Below, piece by piece: positions 56,732 through 64,000 of a DNA stretch of 64,000 bases (position 1 is the first letter of the stretch; each line of letters begins with the position of its first letter). Under the pieces are notes generated by a model, which was not told where the DNA came from, searched no databases, and saw nothing but the letters and a program-made list of their open reading frames with translations. The DNA is from Azotobacter salinestris (GTDB lineage: Bacteria; Pseudomonadota; Gammaproteobacteria; Pseudomonadales; Pseudomonadaceae). The translations under genes were made by a program, and so were the position numbers. The stretch is from assembly GCF_009363155.1 (NCBI RefSeq), contig NZ_CP045302.1:4261001-4325000 (forward strand), in the 5' to 3' direction.

Positions 56732-58459
56732 GTGCAGTCGACCCTATGCATCCTGATCGCCGAGGACAGCCCCGCGGACCGGATGCTGCTGGCGACCATC
56801 GTCGGCCGTCAGGGCTATCGCGTGCTGACTGCCGGAAACGGCCTCGAGGCGATCATGATATTTGCCCGCGAGCGTCCGCACATGGTGCTGATGGACGCCC
56901 TGATGCCGGTGATGGACGGCTTCGAGGCTGCCCGGCGCATCAAGCAGATGGCCGGCGAGGAGCTGGTGCCGATCATCTTCCTCACCTCGCTGACCGAGAG
57001 CGAGGCGCTGGTTCAGTGCCTGGAGGTCGGGGGCGACGACTTTATCGCCAAGCCCTACAACAGCGTCATTCTGGATGCCAAGATCAAGGCCATGGACCGC
57101 CTGCGCCGGCTGCAGGCCACGGTGCTGGAGCAGCGCGACCTGATCGCCCGGCACAACGAACATCTGCTCAACGAACAGCGGGTAGCCAAGGCGGTGTTCG
57201 ACAAGGTGGCGCATTCCGGCTGCCTCAATGCGCCGAACATCCGCTACCTGCAGTCGCCCTACGCCCTGTTCAACGGCGACCTGTTGCTGGCAGCCTTCAA
57301 GCCCTCCGGCGGCATGCACGTGCTGCTCGGCGACTTCACCGGACACGGTCTGCCGGCGGCGATCGGCGCGATGCCCCTGGCCGAGGTCTTCTACAGCATG
57401 ACCGCCAAGGGTTATTCGCTGGCGGAAATCCTTCGCGAGATGAACGCCAAGCTCAAGCGCATCCTGCCGGTGGGAGTGTTCTGCTGCGCCGTGATGCTCA
57501 ATCTGAGTTTCCAGCGGCGGGTGGTGGAGGTCTGGAACGGCGGCCTTCCCGATGGCTATCTCCGGCGTGGCAGCAGTGGCGAGCGGATTCCCCTGCGGTC
57601 CCGTCACCTGCCGCTGGGCATCCTCGATGCATCGTGCTTCGACGATCGATACGAGATCTACCCCATGGAGGCGGGCGACCGGATCTTTCTGCTTTCCGAT
57701 GGAGTACTGGAAGCGTGCAACCTGGGGGGGGAATCTTTCGGCGAGGAGCGGCTGCTCAAGGTATTCGATCTCAACCGTCAGCCGGATCTGCTGTTCGGTG
57801 AGATCCAGCAGGCGCTCAGCGATTTTCGCGGCGAGGCTCAGGACGACGTCAGCCTGATCGAGGTCAGCCTCATGGAGGAGGGACAGCTGCCGCATTCGCC
57901 GTTGATCTTCTCCGACACTGGGCAAAACTCTCCGCTGGATTGGTCGATCAGCTTCGAATTTCGTGCCGAAACCCTCAAGCGCTTCAATCCGCTGCCCTAT
58001 CTGCTGCAACTGCTGCTCGAAGTGCAGGAGCTGCGCGTGCAGGGCAGCGTGCTCTACACGGTGCTCGCCGAACTCTACTCCAATGCCCTGGAGCATGGCG
58101 TGATGGGCCTGGACTCGTCGCTCAAGCGCGATGCCCAGGGTTTCGCCGAGTACTACCGGGAGCGCCGCACGCGACTGGCCAACCTGTCCGACGGCTATGT
58201 GCGGTTCCATCTCGACCTGCGTCCGGAGGGCGAAGGTGGGCGCCTGAGCATCCGCGTCGAGGACAGCGGTCCGGGCTTCGATGTACAGCGCATGCTGGAG
58301 CGGCACGCGTCGGCCGAGCACTTGAGCGGGCGTGGCCTGAGGCTGGTGCGCCAGCTGGCCGACTGCTGCAGTTGGGCGCCGGACGGTCGCAGCGTGTGCG
58401 TGGAGTTTTCCTGGCCTGCTCGGCATAATCCCACGGACCGCCCCTTGGTTCAGGAGTGA
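56732..58459 (+). CDS. hsbR: HsbR, response regulator with PP2C phosphatase and HATPase (anti-sigma kinase) domains
   Basis: 575 residues, GTG start (VQSTLCILIAEDSPADRM). REC domain with phospho-acceptor Asp55 (LMDALMPVMDG) and Lys in FIAKPYN; SpoIIE-type PP2C domain (GDLLLAAFKPSGGMHVLLGDFTGHGLPAA, VLLGDFTGHG metal site, DDVSLIEV); C-terminal HATPase (LAELYSNALEHGVMGLD, VEDSGPGFD, GRGLRLVRQL). It phosphorylates or dephosphorylates HsbA depending on HptB. Embedded between hsbA and hptB. Confidence 0.93.
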   Translation: MQSTLCILIAEDSPADRMLLATIVGRQGYRVLTAGNGLEAIMIFARERPHMVLMDALMPVMDGFEAARRIKQMAGEELVPIIFLTSLTESEALVQCLEVGGDDFIAKPYNSVILDAKIKAMDRLRRLQATVLEQRDLIARHNEHLLNEQRVAKAVFDKVAHSGCLNAPNIRYLQSPYALFNGDLLLAAFKPSGGMHVLLGDFTGHGLPAAIGAMPLAEVFYSMTAKGYSLAEILREMNAKLKRILPVGVFCCAVMLNLSFQRRVVEVWNGGLPDGYLRRGSSGERIPLRSRHLPLGILDASCFDDRYEIYPMEAGDRIFLLSDGVLEACNLGGESFGEERLLKVFDLNRQPDLLFGEIQQALSDFRGEAQDDVSLIEVSLMEEGQLPHSPLIFSDTGQNSPLDWSISFEFRAETLKRFNPLPYLLQLLLEVQELRVQGSVLYTVLAELYSNALEHGVMGLDSSLKRDAQGFAEYYRERRTRLANLSDGYVRFHLDLRPEGEGGRLSIRVEDSGPGFDVQRMLERHASAEHLSGRGLRLVRQLADCCSWAPDGRSVCVEFSWPARHNPTDRPLVQE

Positions 58460-58465
58460 CTTGGC

Positions 58466-58813
58466 GTGTCCGAGCATCTCGATCCTACCGTTCAGGCGCT
58501 TCTGCAGGAGGTCATGGAGGACGAGTATCCGCTCCTGCTGGATACCTTCCTGAGCGACTCCGAAGCCCGCCTGCATGCCCTGCGCCAGGCTCATGATGCC
58601 CGGGATGCCGAGGCCCTGCGTCGAGCCGCGCACAGCTTCAAGGGCAGCTGCGGCAACATGGGGGCGCCCCGGCTGGCCGAGCTGTGCCGACTGCTCGAGG
58701 ACCAGGCCCGCACCGGCGAGCTGACGCCGGTGTCCGCCCTGCTGGCGCAGGCGGAACAGGAATTCGCCATCATTCGCACCCTGATCGAGTCCGAACGACA
58801 GCGTCATCCGTGA
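58466..58813 (+). CDS. hptB: HptB, histidine phosphotransfer protein
   Basis: 115 residues, GTG start with CAGGAG upstream. Phosphorylated His56 lies in AAHSFKGSCGNMGA. It relays phosphate from hybrid sensors (RetS, PA1611 type in P. aeruginosa) to HsbR, linking the Gac/Rsm and motility pathways. In Pseudomonas fliK follows; here eda follows. Confidence 0.93.
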   Translation: MSEHLDPTVQALLQEVMEDEYPLLLDTFLSDSEARLHALRQAHDARDAEALRRAAHSFKGSCGNMGAPRLAELCRLLEDQARTGELTPVSALLAQAEQEFAIIRTLIESERQRHP

Positions 58814-58835
58814 CGCCCCAGCTGGAGAGAAGAAC

Positions 58836-59486
58836 ATGACCATGACGATGGATGCGGTGCTGCAGCGTGCGCGCCCCGTGCTCCCGGTACTGGTGATCGA
58901 AGACGCCGCGCTGGCGGTGGACCTGGCGCGGGCGCTGCACGCAGGTGGCATCCAGGTATTGGAGGTGACGCTGCGTACCCCCCGTGCCCTGGATGCGCTG
59001 GCGGCGATCCGTCAGGCGTTGCCGGACCTGTTGGTCGGTGCCGGCACCCTGATCCACAGCGAGCAATTCCTCGAAGCTCGTGATGCCGGCGCGCAGTTCG
59101 TCGTCAGTCCCGGCTGCACCCAACGTCTGGCGGCAGCCGCAGACGATTGCCGGCTGCCCTACCTGCCGGGCGTGATGACGCCCTCGGAGGTTCTGCATGC
59201 CCTGGAGTTCGGCTATCGCTCGCTGAAGCTGTTCCCAGCCAACGGCACCACCAGCGTGAAGATGCTGAAGAGCTTCAAGGAGCCTTTCAGCGGCATCCGC
59301 TTCTGTCCCACCGGCGGGGTGACGCCGGACAATCTGCTGAGTTTCCTCGGCCTGCCCAACGTCGCCTGCGTGGGGGGGACCTGGGTCGCACCCGCCAGCC
59401 TGATCCGCGCCCGCGCCTGGGACCAGATCACCCAGCTCGCCCGCGAGGCCTGCGAGCAGGCAGCCAGTCTGGAGCACCATTCTTGA
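58836..59486 (+). CDS. eda: 2-dehydro-3-deoxy-6-phosphogluconate (KDPG) aldolase
   Basis: 216 residues. Class I aldolase with catalytic Lys131 in YRSLKLFPANG, upstream Glu in QVLEVTLRTPRAL, and the phosphate-binding RFCPTGGVTPDN. Last step of the Entner–Doudoroff pathway, giving pyruvate and glyceraldehyde-3-phosphate. Its stop overlaps the next gene's TTG start. Confidence 0.95.
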   Translation: MTMTMDAVLQRARPVLPVLVIEDAALAVDLARALHAGGIQVLEVTLRTPRALDALAAIRQALPDLLVGAGTLIHSEQFLEARDAGAQFVVSPGCTQRLAAAADDCRLPYLPGVMTPSEVLHALEFGYRSLKLFPANGTTSVKMLKSFKEPFSGIRFCPTGGVTPDNLLSFLGLPNVACVGGTWVAPASLIRARAWDQITQLAREACEQAASLEHHS

Positions 59487-59917
59487 GCTGGCGGTGGCCT
59501 GCGCCCTTCGTCATCGACATCGAGGTGCTGCCGGCGCACATCGACGGCCTTGGCCACGTCAACAACGTGGTCTACGTCGGCTGGCTGGAGGACTGCGCCT
59601 GGCGCCATTCGCAGAGTCTGGGCCTGGGGCTGGACGAGTATCGGCGCCTGGATCGGGCGATGGCGGTCCTGCGTCACGAGATCGACTATCTGGCGAGCGC
59701 ACGTCTGGGCGAGCGTCTGCAGATGGGAACCTGGGTCGTCGAGTCGCATCGAGGGCTGAAGATGACCCGTCGCTTTCAACTGCTGCGCCCGGCCGACGGT
59801 GTCACCCTGTTGAGTGCGCAGACCACCTTCGCCTGCATCGAACTCTCCAGTGGCAGGCCCCGGCGGATGCCGGAGGCCTTCATGGAGCGTTACGGTAGAG
59901 CGCTGATCGACGTCTAA
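59483..59917 (+). CDS. Hotdog-fold acyl-CoA thioesterase (YbgC/4HBT-like)
   Basis: 144 residues from a TTG start (TTGA overlap with the eda stop, with GGAG 8 bases upstream). The 4-hydroxybenzoyl-CoA thioesterase-type sequence [23 protein letters not shown] contains the usual Asp/His–Asn catalytic patch, and [27 protein letters not shown] forms the central helix/strands. Substrate unknown. It is translationally coupled to eda. Confidence 0.88.
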   Translation: MSWRWPAPFVIDIEVLPAHIDGLGHVNNVVYVGWLEDCAWRHSQSLGLGLDEYRRLDRAMAVLRHEIDYLASARLGERLQMGTWVVESHRGLKMTRRFQLLRPADGVTLLSAQTTFACIELSSGRPRRMPEAFMERYGRALIDV

Positions 59918-59963
59918 CTGTTTCTCCCTGCCTTCTGTCCGATCCTTGCCGGAAACCTCTCCC

Positions 59964-60953
59964 ATGCAAATCGCCCTGGCTCCCATGGAGGGATTGGTCG
60001 ACGAACTGCTTCGTGACCTGCTGACCCGCGTTGGCGGCATCGACTGGTGCGTGACCGAGTTCGTCCGGGTCTGCGATCGTCTGTTGCCGGTCGCCCAGTT
60101 CGAGAAACTGGCTCCGGAGATGCGGCATGGCTGGCGGACCCGGGCCGGCACACCGATGCATCTGCAATTGCTCGGCTCCGATCCCGTGTGCCTGGCCGAG
60201 AATGCGGCGCTGGCTGCCGAACTGGGTGCGCCGGTGATCGATCTCAATTTCGGCTGTCCGGCGAAGACAGTGAACCGCTCGCGGGGCGGCGCGGTGTTGC
60301 TCGACGAGCCGGGACTGCTGCATGCCATCGTCCGCGAGGTGCGCCGTGCCGTGCCGGCCCATGTGCCGGTGACCGCCAAGATGCGCCTGGGCTATACCCG
60401 GCCCGAGGGCGCCCTGGAGTGCGCCCGCGCACTGGTCGAGGGCGGCGCCGCGCAGCTGGTAGTGCATGCGCGGACCAAGGTCGAGGGCTACCGGCCACCA
60501 GCCCACTGGGAGTGGGTAGCGCGGGTGCAGGAGGTGGTTGCCGTGCCGGTGTATGCCAATGGCGAGATCTGGACACTGGAGGACTGGCAGCGCTGTCGGC
60601 AGATCAGCGGGGTGGAGGATGTCATGCTCGGCCGCGGGCTGGTTTCACGCCCCGATCTGGCCCGGCAGATCGCCGCAATCCGCGCCGGGCGCGCGCCCGA
60701 GCCGCTGGGCTGGGGCGAGGTGCAGCCGCTGGTGAGCGAGTTCTGGCTGCGTGCCCGGCGGCGGGTCGCGCCGCGCTATGCGCCGGGCCGGCTCAAGCAG
60801 TGGCTGGGCATGCTGGCGCGCAGCTATCCGGAGGCGGCCTCACTGTTCGCCGAACTGCGCCGGGAGAACGACTGCGCGCGGCTGGATGTCCGGCTGGGCG
60901 TGGAGCTGCACGGCGCTTCTCCAACGGTGCCGGAGCCCTGCGCAGCGTTCTGA
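59964..60953 (+). CDS. dusC: tRNA-dihydrouridine(16) synthase DusC
   Basis: 329 residues. FMN-dependent TIM barrel starting [20 protein letters not shown], with [19 protein letters not shown] (catalytic Cys and FMN loop), [18 protein letters not shown] and [12 protein letters not shown]. The length and the specific RTKVEGY–PAHWEW segment fit DusC rather than DusA/B. An in-frame TTG six codons upstream exists, but the ATG at 59964 gives the family start. Confidence 0.93.
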   Translation: MQIALAPMEGLVDELLRDLLTRVGGIDWCVTEFVRVCDRLLPVAQFEKLAPEMRHGWRTRAGTPMHLQLLGSDPVCLAENAALAAELGAPVIDLNFGCPAKTVNRSRGGAVLLDEPGLLHAIVREVRRAVPAHVPVTAKMRLGYTRPEGALECARALVEGGAAQLVVHARTKVEGYRPPAHWEWVARVQEVVAVPVYANGEIWTLEDWQRCRQISGVEDVMLGRGLVSRPDLARQIAAIRAGRAPEPLGWGEVQPLVSEFWLRARRRVAPRYAPGRLKQWLGMLARSYPEAASLFAELRRENDCARLDVRLGVELHGASPTVPEPCAAF

Positions 60954-61004
60954 AAGGGCGACGGCCTCCCGAGGCCGGGCGGGTGGCTGATCGTCAGGGC
61001 CCTG

Positions 61005-61151
61005 CTAGGTTGTCATGCCCGCGGCCCGCATGAGCAGACGCAGTCCATAGGCAATCCCGCCCAGACAGAGCACGCTGGCGCCCCAGATCACCACGAGCCA
61101 GAGGATCCGGCGCGGCCATCTCGCGTCTTGACGGTGGCTTCGGAATTTCAT
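61005..61151 (-). CDS. DUF2474-like single-pass membrane micropeptide
   Basis: 48 residues: a basic start (MKFRSHRQDARWPRRIL), one hydrophobic helix (WLVVIWGASVLCLGGIAYGLRLL) and LMRAAGMTT at the end. This matches, from memory, the DUF2474 family of very short subunits found beside cyanide-insensitive bd oxidase genes (cioAB). No cioAB gene is nearby, so it is an orphan here. AGGAG nine bases before the ATG supports translation. It is convergent with dusC. Confidence 0.7.
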   Translation of the reverse strand: MKFRSHRQDARWPRRILWLVVIWGASVLCLGGIAYGLRLLMRAAGMTT

Positions 61152-61406
61152 GGCGGATCACTCCTGCCTTCGGATCTTCTTCCCGAAATACGCAGTATGG
61201 TCAGGTCACGCTTGGAAGAGGGCCGGCGCTTGTCGTCCGGTCGATGGTACCTTTCCATGTCTGGCCGGCTTCCCCCTGCAGAGCAGGCGCCGAAAAAACC
61301 GCTTTCGTCTCTTGAAATTCTCCAGACGGGCTCCATCTCGTGGCGTGTGGGATGCCGAAGTCGGGTCCCGCGACACAACACTCGCTGATTGCTCGGGAGA
61401 CTGACG
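61152..61406. other. Leader and promoter region of ibpA
   Basis: 255 bases without a gene, between the divergent micropeptide and ibpA. The last bases read TTGCTCGGGAG before the start; the TTGCT adjacent to the Shine–Dalgarno resembles the U(U/C)GCU element of ROSE-type RNA thermometers, common before small heat-shock genes. The pairing was not verified. Confidence 0.35.
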
Positions 61407-61850
61407 ATGACTGCTCTTTCCATGGCCCCTCTGTTCCGCCAATCCATTGGTTTCGACCGCTTCAACGACCTGTTCGAGTCCGCCCTGCGCAACGAGGCCG
61501 GCAGCTCCTATCCGCCCTACAACATCGAGAAGCACGGCGATGACCAGTACCGCATCGTGATTGCGGCCGCCGGTTTCCAGGAGTCCGATCTGGAGCTGCA
61601 GGTCGAGCGCGGGGTGCTGACCGTCAGCGGCGGCAAGCGCGAGAACACATCCCGGGATGTCACCTACCTGCACCAGGGCATCGCCCAGCGCGCCTTCAAG
61701 CTGTCGTTCCGTCTGGTCGACCATATCGAAGTCAAGGGGGCCGAGCTGCGCAACGGCCTGCTGAGCATCGCGCTGGTGCGCATCGTCCCGGAGGAGGCCA
61801 AGCCCAAGCGCATTCCGATCAGCACCGAGCGACCGGCACTGGAAAACTGA
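61407..61850 (+). CDS. ibpA: Small heat-shock protein IbpA (Hsp20)
   Basis: 147 residues. N-terminal arm FRQSIGFDRFNDLFESALRN; alpha-crystallin domain PYNIEKHGDDQYRIVIAAAGF, LELQVERGVLTVSGGK; IAQRAFKLSFRL and the GLLSIALVRIVPEE. The conserved C-terminal IxI motif is IPI (KRIPISTE). An ATP-independent holdase chaperone. A terminator follows at once. Confidence 0.95.
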   Translation: MTALSMAPLFRQSIGFDRFNDLFESALRNEAGSSYPPYNIEKHGDDQYRIVIAAAGFQESDLELQVERGVLTVSGGKRENTSRDVTYLHQGIAQRAFKLSFRLVDHIEVKGAELRNGLLSIALVRIVPEEAKPKRIPISTERPALEN

Positions 61851-61866
61851 GCGGTACCGCTATTGG

Positions 61867-61895
61867 AAAAGGGGGCGCCATCGGCGCCCCCTTTT
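61867..61895. terminator. Bidirectional rho-independent terminator
   Basis: AAAAGGGGGCGCC (61867–61879), loop ATC, GGCGCCCCCTTTT (61883–61895). Perfect 13-bp stem with A's before and T's after; serves ibpA and the convergent LysR gene. Confidence 0.93.
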
Positions 61896-61901
61896 CGTTG
61901 T

Positions 61902-62786
61902 TCAGGAAGAGGGCGCCTCGCGCGCGCCGTCGAGCAGCGCCATGAAGGCCCGCGCCGCATTGGACAGGGTCCGCTCGGTATGCAGGATGTAGCCGAGCTG
62001 GCGCGACAGGCGGATACCGGGCAGCGTCAGCGATTTCACCTGATTGTCCAGCATGGTACGCGGCAGCACGCTCCAGGCGATGCCGATGGAGACCATCATC
62101 TTGATCGTCTCCAGGTAGTTGGTGCTCATGGCAATGCTGGGCGTCAACCCCTCGCGCTCGAACAGGCGCCGGACGATATGGTGGGTGAAGGTGTTGCCGC
62201 CGGGGAAAACCGCCGGGTGGCAGGCAACGTCGGCCAGGCTCACCTCGGCGTTGCGCGCCAGCGGGTGCTCCGGGGCGGCGACGAAATCCAGCGGATCGTC
62301 CCAGACCTTCACTGCCCGCACCGGCGCCGCCGTTTCCGGCGCCAGGGTGATCACCGCCAGTTCGGCGCGGCCGTGAAGAATCTCCTCGTAGGCCACTTCC
62401 GAATCGAGGAAGCGGATGTCCAGCGCCACCTGCGGATGGGCGCGGGTGAAGGTGCGCAGCAGCGGTGGCAGGCGGTGCAGGCCGATGTGATGACTGGTCG
62501 CCAGGGTCAGCCGACCGCTGACGTCGCCGTTGAGGTTGTTCAGCGCCCGCCGGGTGTCCTCCAGCACGCTGAGGATCCGGTAAGCTCGCGGCAGCAGTGC
62601 CCGGCCCGCCTCGGTCAGCCTCACCTCGCGGCCGAGGCGGTCGAACAGGCGCACCTGAAGCTGCTGTTCCAGTGCGGCGATGCGCTTGCTCACCGCAGGC
62701 TGGGTCAGGTGCAGGCGTTCGCCGGCTTCGGAGAAGCTGCCGGTTTCGGCGACGGCGATAAAGGCATTGAGGCTGGCGAGATCCAT
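61902..62786 (-). CDS. LysR-family regulator divergent from leuC
   Basis: 294 residues. N-terminal winged helix-turn-helix (MDLASLNAFIAVAETGSFSEAGERLHLTQPAVSKRIAALEQQLQVRLFDR) and a periplasmic-binding-like effector domain (LTLATSHHIGLHRLPPLLRTF). In Pseudomonas a LysR gene also diverges from leuC, so control of leucine biosynthesis is likely but unproven. The 170-base divergent region includes an AT-rich segment near 62858–62878. Confidence 0.9.
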   Translation of the reverse strand: MDLASLNAFIAVAETGSFSEAGERLHLTQPAVSKRIAALEQQLQVRLFDRLGREVRLTEAGRALLPRAYRILSVLEDTRRALNNLNGDVSGRLTLATSHHIGLHRLPPLLRTFTRAHPQVALDIRFLDSEVAYEEILHGRAELAVITLAPETAAPVRAVKVWDDPLDFVAAPEHPLARNAEVSLADVACHPAVFPGGNTFTHHIVRRLFEREGLTPSIAMSTNYLETIKMMVSIGIAWSVLPRTMLDNQVKSLTLPGIRLSRQLGYILHTERTLSNAARAFMALLDGAREAPSS

Positions 62787-62956
62787 CCGGAGGACTCCTG
62801 AGCAGGCGAAGGCGGACTGATGGGGCGTCTTTGCATTCCTTTCGGGAATGCCGTGGATAAAAAATATGAATTTGAGTTATTCCCTGCAAGTCCCTAGCAT
62901 CCCCCTCCACGCATGGGGGCGGTTGCCCCTGCAGAGAAACTGATGAGGAAAGTCCG

Positions 62957-64000
62957 ATGGCCGGCAAAACGCTCTACGACAAGCTCTGGGACATGCATGA
63001 AGTGAAGCGGCGCGACGATGGTTCGTCGCTGATCTACATCGATCGCCAGATTCTCCACGAGGTGACCTCGCCGCAGGCCTTCGAGGGGCTGCGTCTGGCA
63101 GGGCGCAAGCCGTGGCGCGTGGATGCCAACATCGCCACGCCGGACCACAACGTGCCGACCACCCAGGATCGCCAGTCGGGGGTTGCCGCCATCGCCGACG
63201 AAACCTCGCGCATCCAGGTGCAGACCCTGGACGAGAACTGCGACGAGTTCGGCATCGTCGAATTCAAGATGAACGATCCACGCCAGGGTATCGTCCACGT
63301 GGTCGGCCCGGAGCAGGGCGCCACCCTGCCGGGCATGACCGTGGTCTGCGGCGACTCGCACACCTCCACCCACGGCGCCTTCGGCGCGCTGGCCCACGGC
63401 ATCGGCACTTCCGAGGTGGAGCATGTGCTCGCCACCCAATGCCTGGTCGCCAAGAAAATGAAGAACATGCAGGTGCGGGTGGAGGGCAGGCTGCCCTTCG
63501 GCGTCAGCGCCAAGGACATCGTGCTCGCCGTGATCGGCAAGATCGGCACTGCCGGCGGCACCGGCCACGCCCTGGAGTTCGCCGGCAGCGCCATCCGCGA
63601 GCTATCCATGGAGGGCCGCATGACCCTCTGCAACATGGCCATCGAGGCCGGTGCCCGAGTCGGCATGGTGGCGGTCGACGAGAAGACCATCGAATACGTC
63701 AAGGACCGTCCCTATGCGCCGAAGGGTGCCGACTGGGACAAGGCGGTCGCCCAGTGGAGTGAGCTGGTGTCCGATGTCGACGCCAAGTTCGACACCATCG
63801 TCGAGCTGAAGGCCGAAGAGATCAAGCCGCAGGTCACCTGGGGCACCTCGCCGGAGATGGTTCTGCCAGTCGACGAGCGCGTGCCGGATCCGGCCCTCGA
63901 GAGCGATCCGGTCAAGCGCGACTCCATCGTCCGCGCCCTGAAATACATGGGGCTCTCGGCCAACCAGCCGATCGGCGAGATCAAGGTCGACCGCGTGTTC
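62957..64000 (+). CDS. leuC: 3-isopropylmalate dehydratase, large subunit (runs off the right edge)
   Basis: The first 348 codons. Aconitase-family protein with [73 protein letters not shown] (first cluster-ligand region) and [15 protein letters not shown]. The later cysteine ligands are outside the window. With LeuD it isomerises isopropylmalate in leucine synthesis. Start ATG at 62957 has GAGGAAAG upstream. Confidence 0.96.
   Translation, partial: MAGKTLYDKLWDMHEVKRRDDGSSLIYIDRQILHEVTSPQAFEGLRLAGRKPWRVDANIATPDHNVPTTQDRQSGVAAIADETSRIQVQTLDENCDEFGIVEFKMNDPRQGIVHVVGPEQGATLPGMTVVCGDSHTSTHGAFGALAHGIGTSEVEHVLATQCLVAKKMKNMQVRVEGRLPFGVSAKDIVLAVIGKIGTAGGTGHALEFAGSAIRELSMEGRMTLCNMAIEAGARVGMVAVDEKTIEYVKDRPYAPKGADWDKAVAQWSELVSDVDAKFDTIVELKAEEIKPQVTWGTSPEMVLPVDERVPDPALESDPVKRDSIVRALKYMGLSANQPIGEIKVDRVF

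Overview
The window is high-GC gammaproteobacterial chromosome of the Pseudomonas/Azotobacter type. Gene content and order closely follow the P. aeruginosa chromosome as I remember it: fumC–DUF2059–bolA–dsbA-like–ABC transporter–hpd, then phhB–phhA–phhR, acs, argR–aruCFG, alaS–lysC–rsmA–tRNA-Ser–tRNA-Arg–tRNA-Arg, mgtE. The right end matches a second block (eda, thioesterase, ibpA, LysR, leuC). A fused glucosylglycerol-phosphate synthase/phosphatase, several PHB-depolymerase-type genes with a phasin-like gene, and the FleQ/Hsb arrangement point to Azotobacter or a near relative. The genus call is inference.

Layout. 0–4.4 kb: start of mnmC, a single-domain EAL protein, a two-domain PPK2 (polyphosphate:AMP phosphotransferase) and a FadL-like outer-membrane protein. 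4.4–14.8 kb: fumC, bolA, an ABC exporter, a secreted PHB-depolymerase-type esterase, a cupredoxin/LolA-like/SRPBCC trio, a BON-domain protein and hpd. 14.8–24 kb is an accessory stretch. It has a membrane hydrolase, two identical inverted 1098-bp IS630-family elements (one broken by a 1194-bp IS5-family element), a truncated depolymerase in AT-richer DNA, a DUF3616 protein, a phasin-like gene and a complete secreted depolymerase. 24.5–35.8 kb: arfB, ggpPS, an MFS transporter, phhBA with a PhhR-like regulator lacking its AAA+ domain, an encapsulin-type ferritin with no encapsulin, a three-gene membrane stress operon, a candidate sRNA and a CitE-like lyase. 36–48 kb: acs, argR, aruCFG (aruDBE absent), alaS, lysC, rsmA and three tRNAs. 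48.7–54.6 kb: an envelope protein, mgtE, amrZ, tRNA-Arg(CCT), a glutamine-synthetase-like gene and a DUF2064 protein. 54.9–58.8 kb: fleQ joined directly to hsbA–hsbR–hptB with no flagellar genes between them. 58.8–64 kb: eda, a thioesterase, dusC, an orphan DUF2474-like micropeptide, ibpA, a LysR regulator and the start of leuC.

Themes. (1) Lifestyle-switch regulators cluster here: EAL protein, RsmA, AmrZ, FleQ and the HptB–HsbR–HsbA relay. (2) Tyrosine and phenylalanine catabolism is represented by phhAB and hpd. (3) Carbon storage and osmoprotection genes (PHB depolymerases, phasin-like protein, GgpPS) fit a soil bacterium that stores polyester and tolerates desiccation. (4) Compared with Pseudomonas, several operons look pruned: the arginine transporter, half of the arginine succinyltransferase pathway, the flagellar genes between fleQ and hsbA, and the PhhR ATPase domain. 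I found no CRISPR array, prophage or obvious defence island. The best novelty candidates are the mini-PhhR, the orphan encapsulated-ferritin homologue, the FleQ–Hsb junction and the trimmed aru operon.
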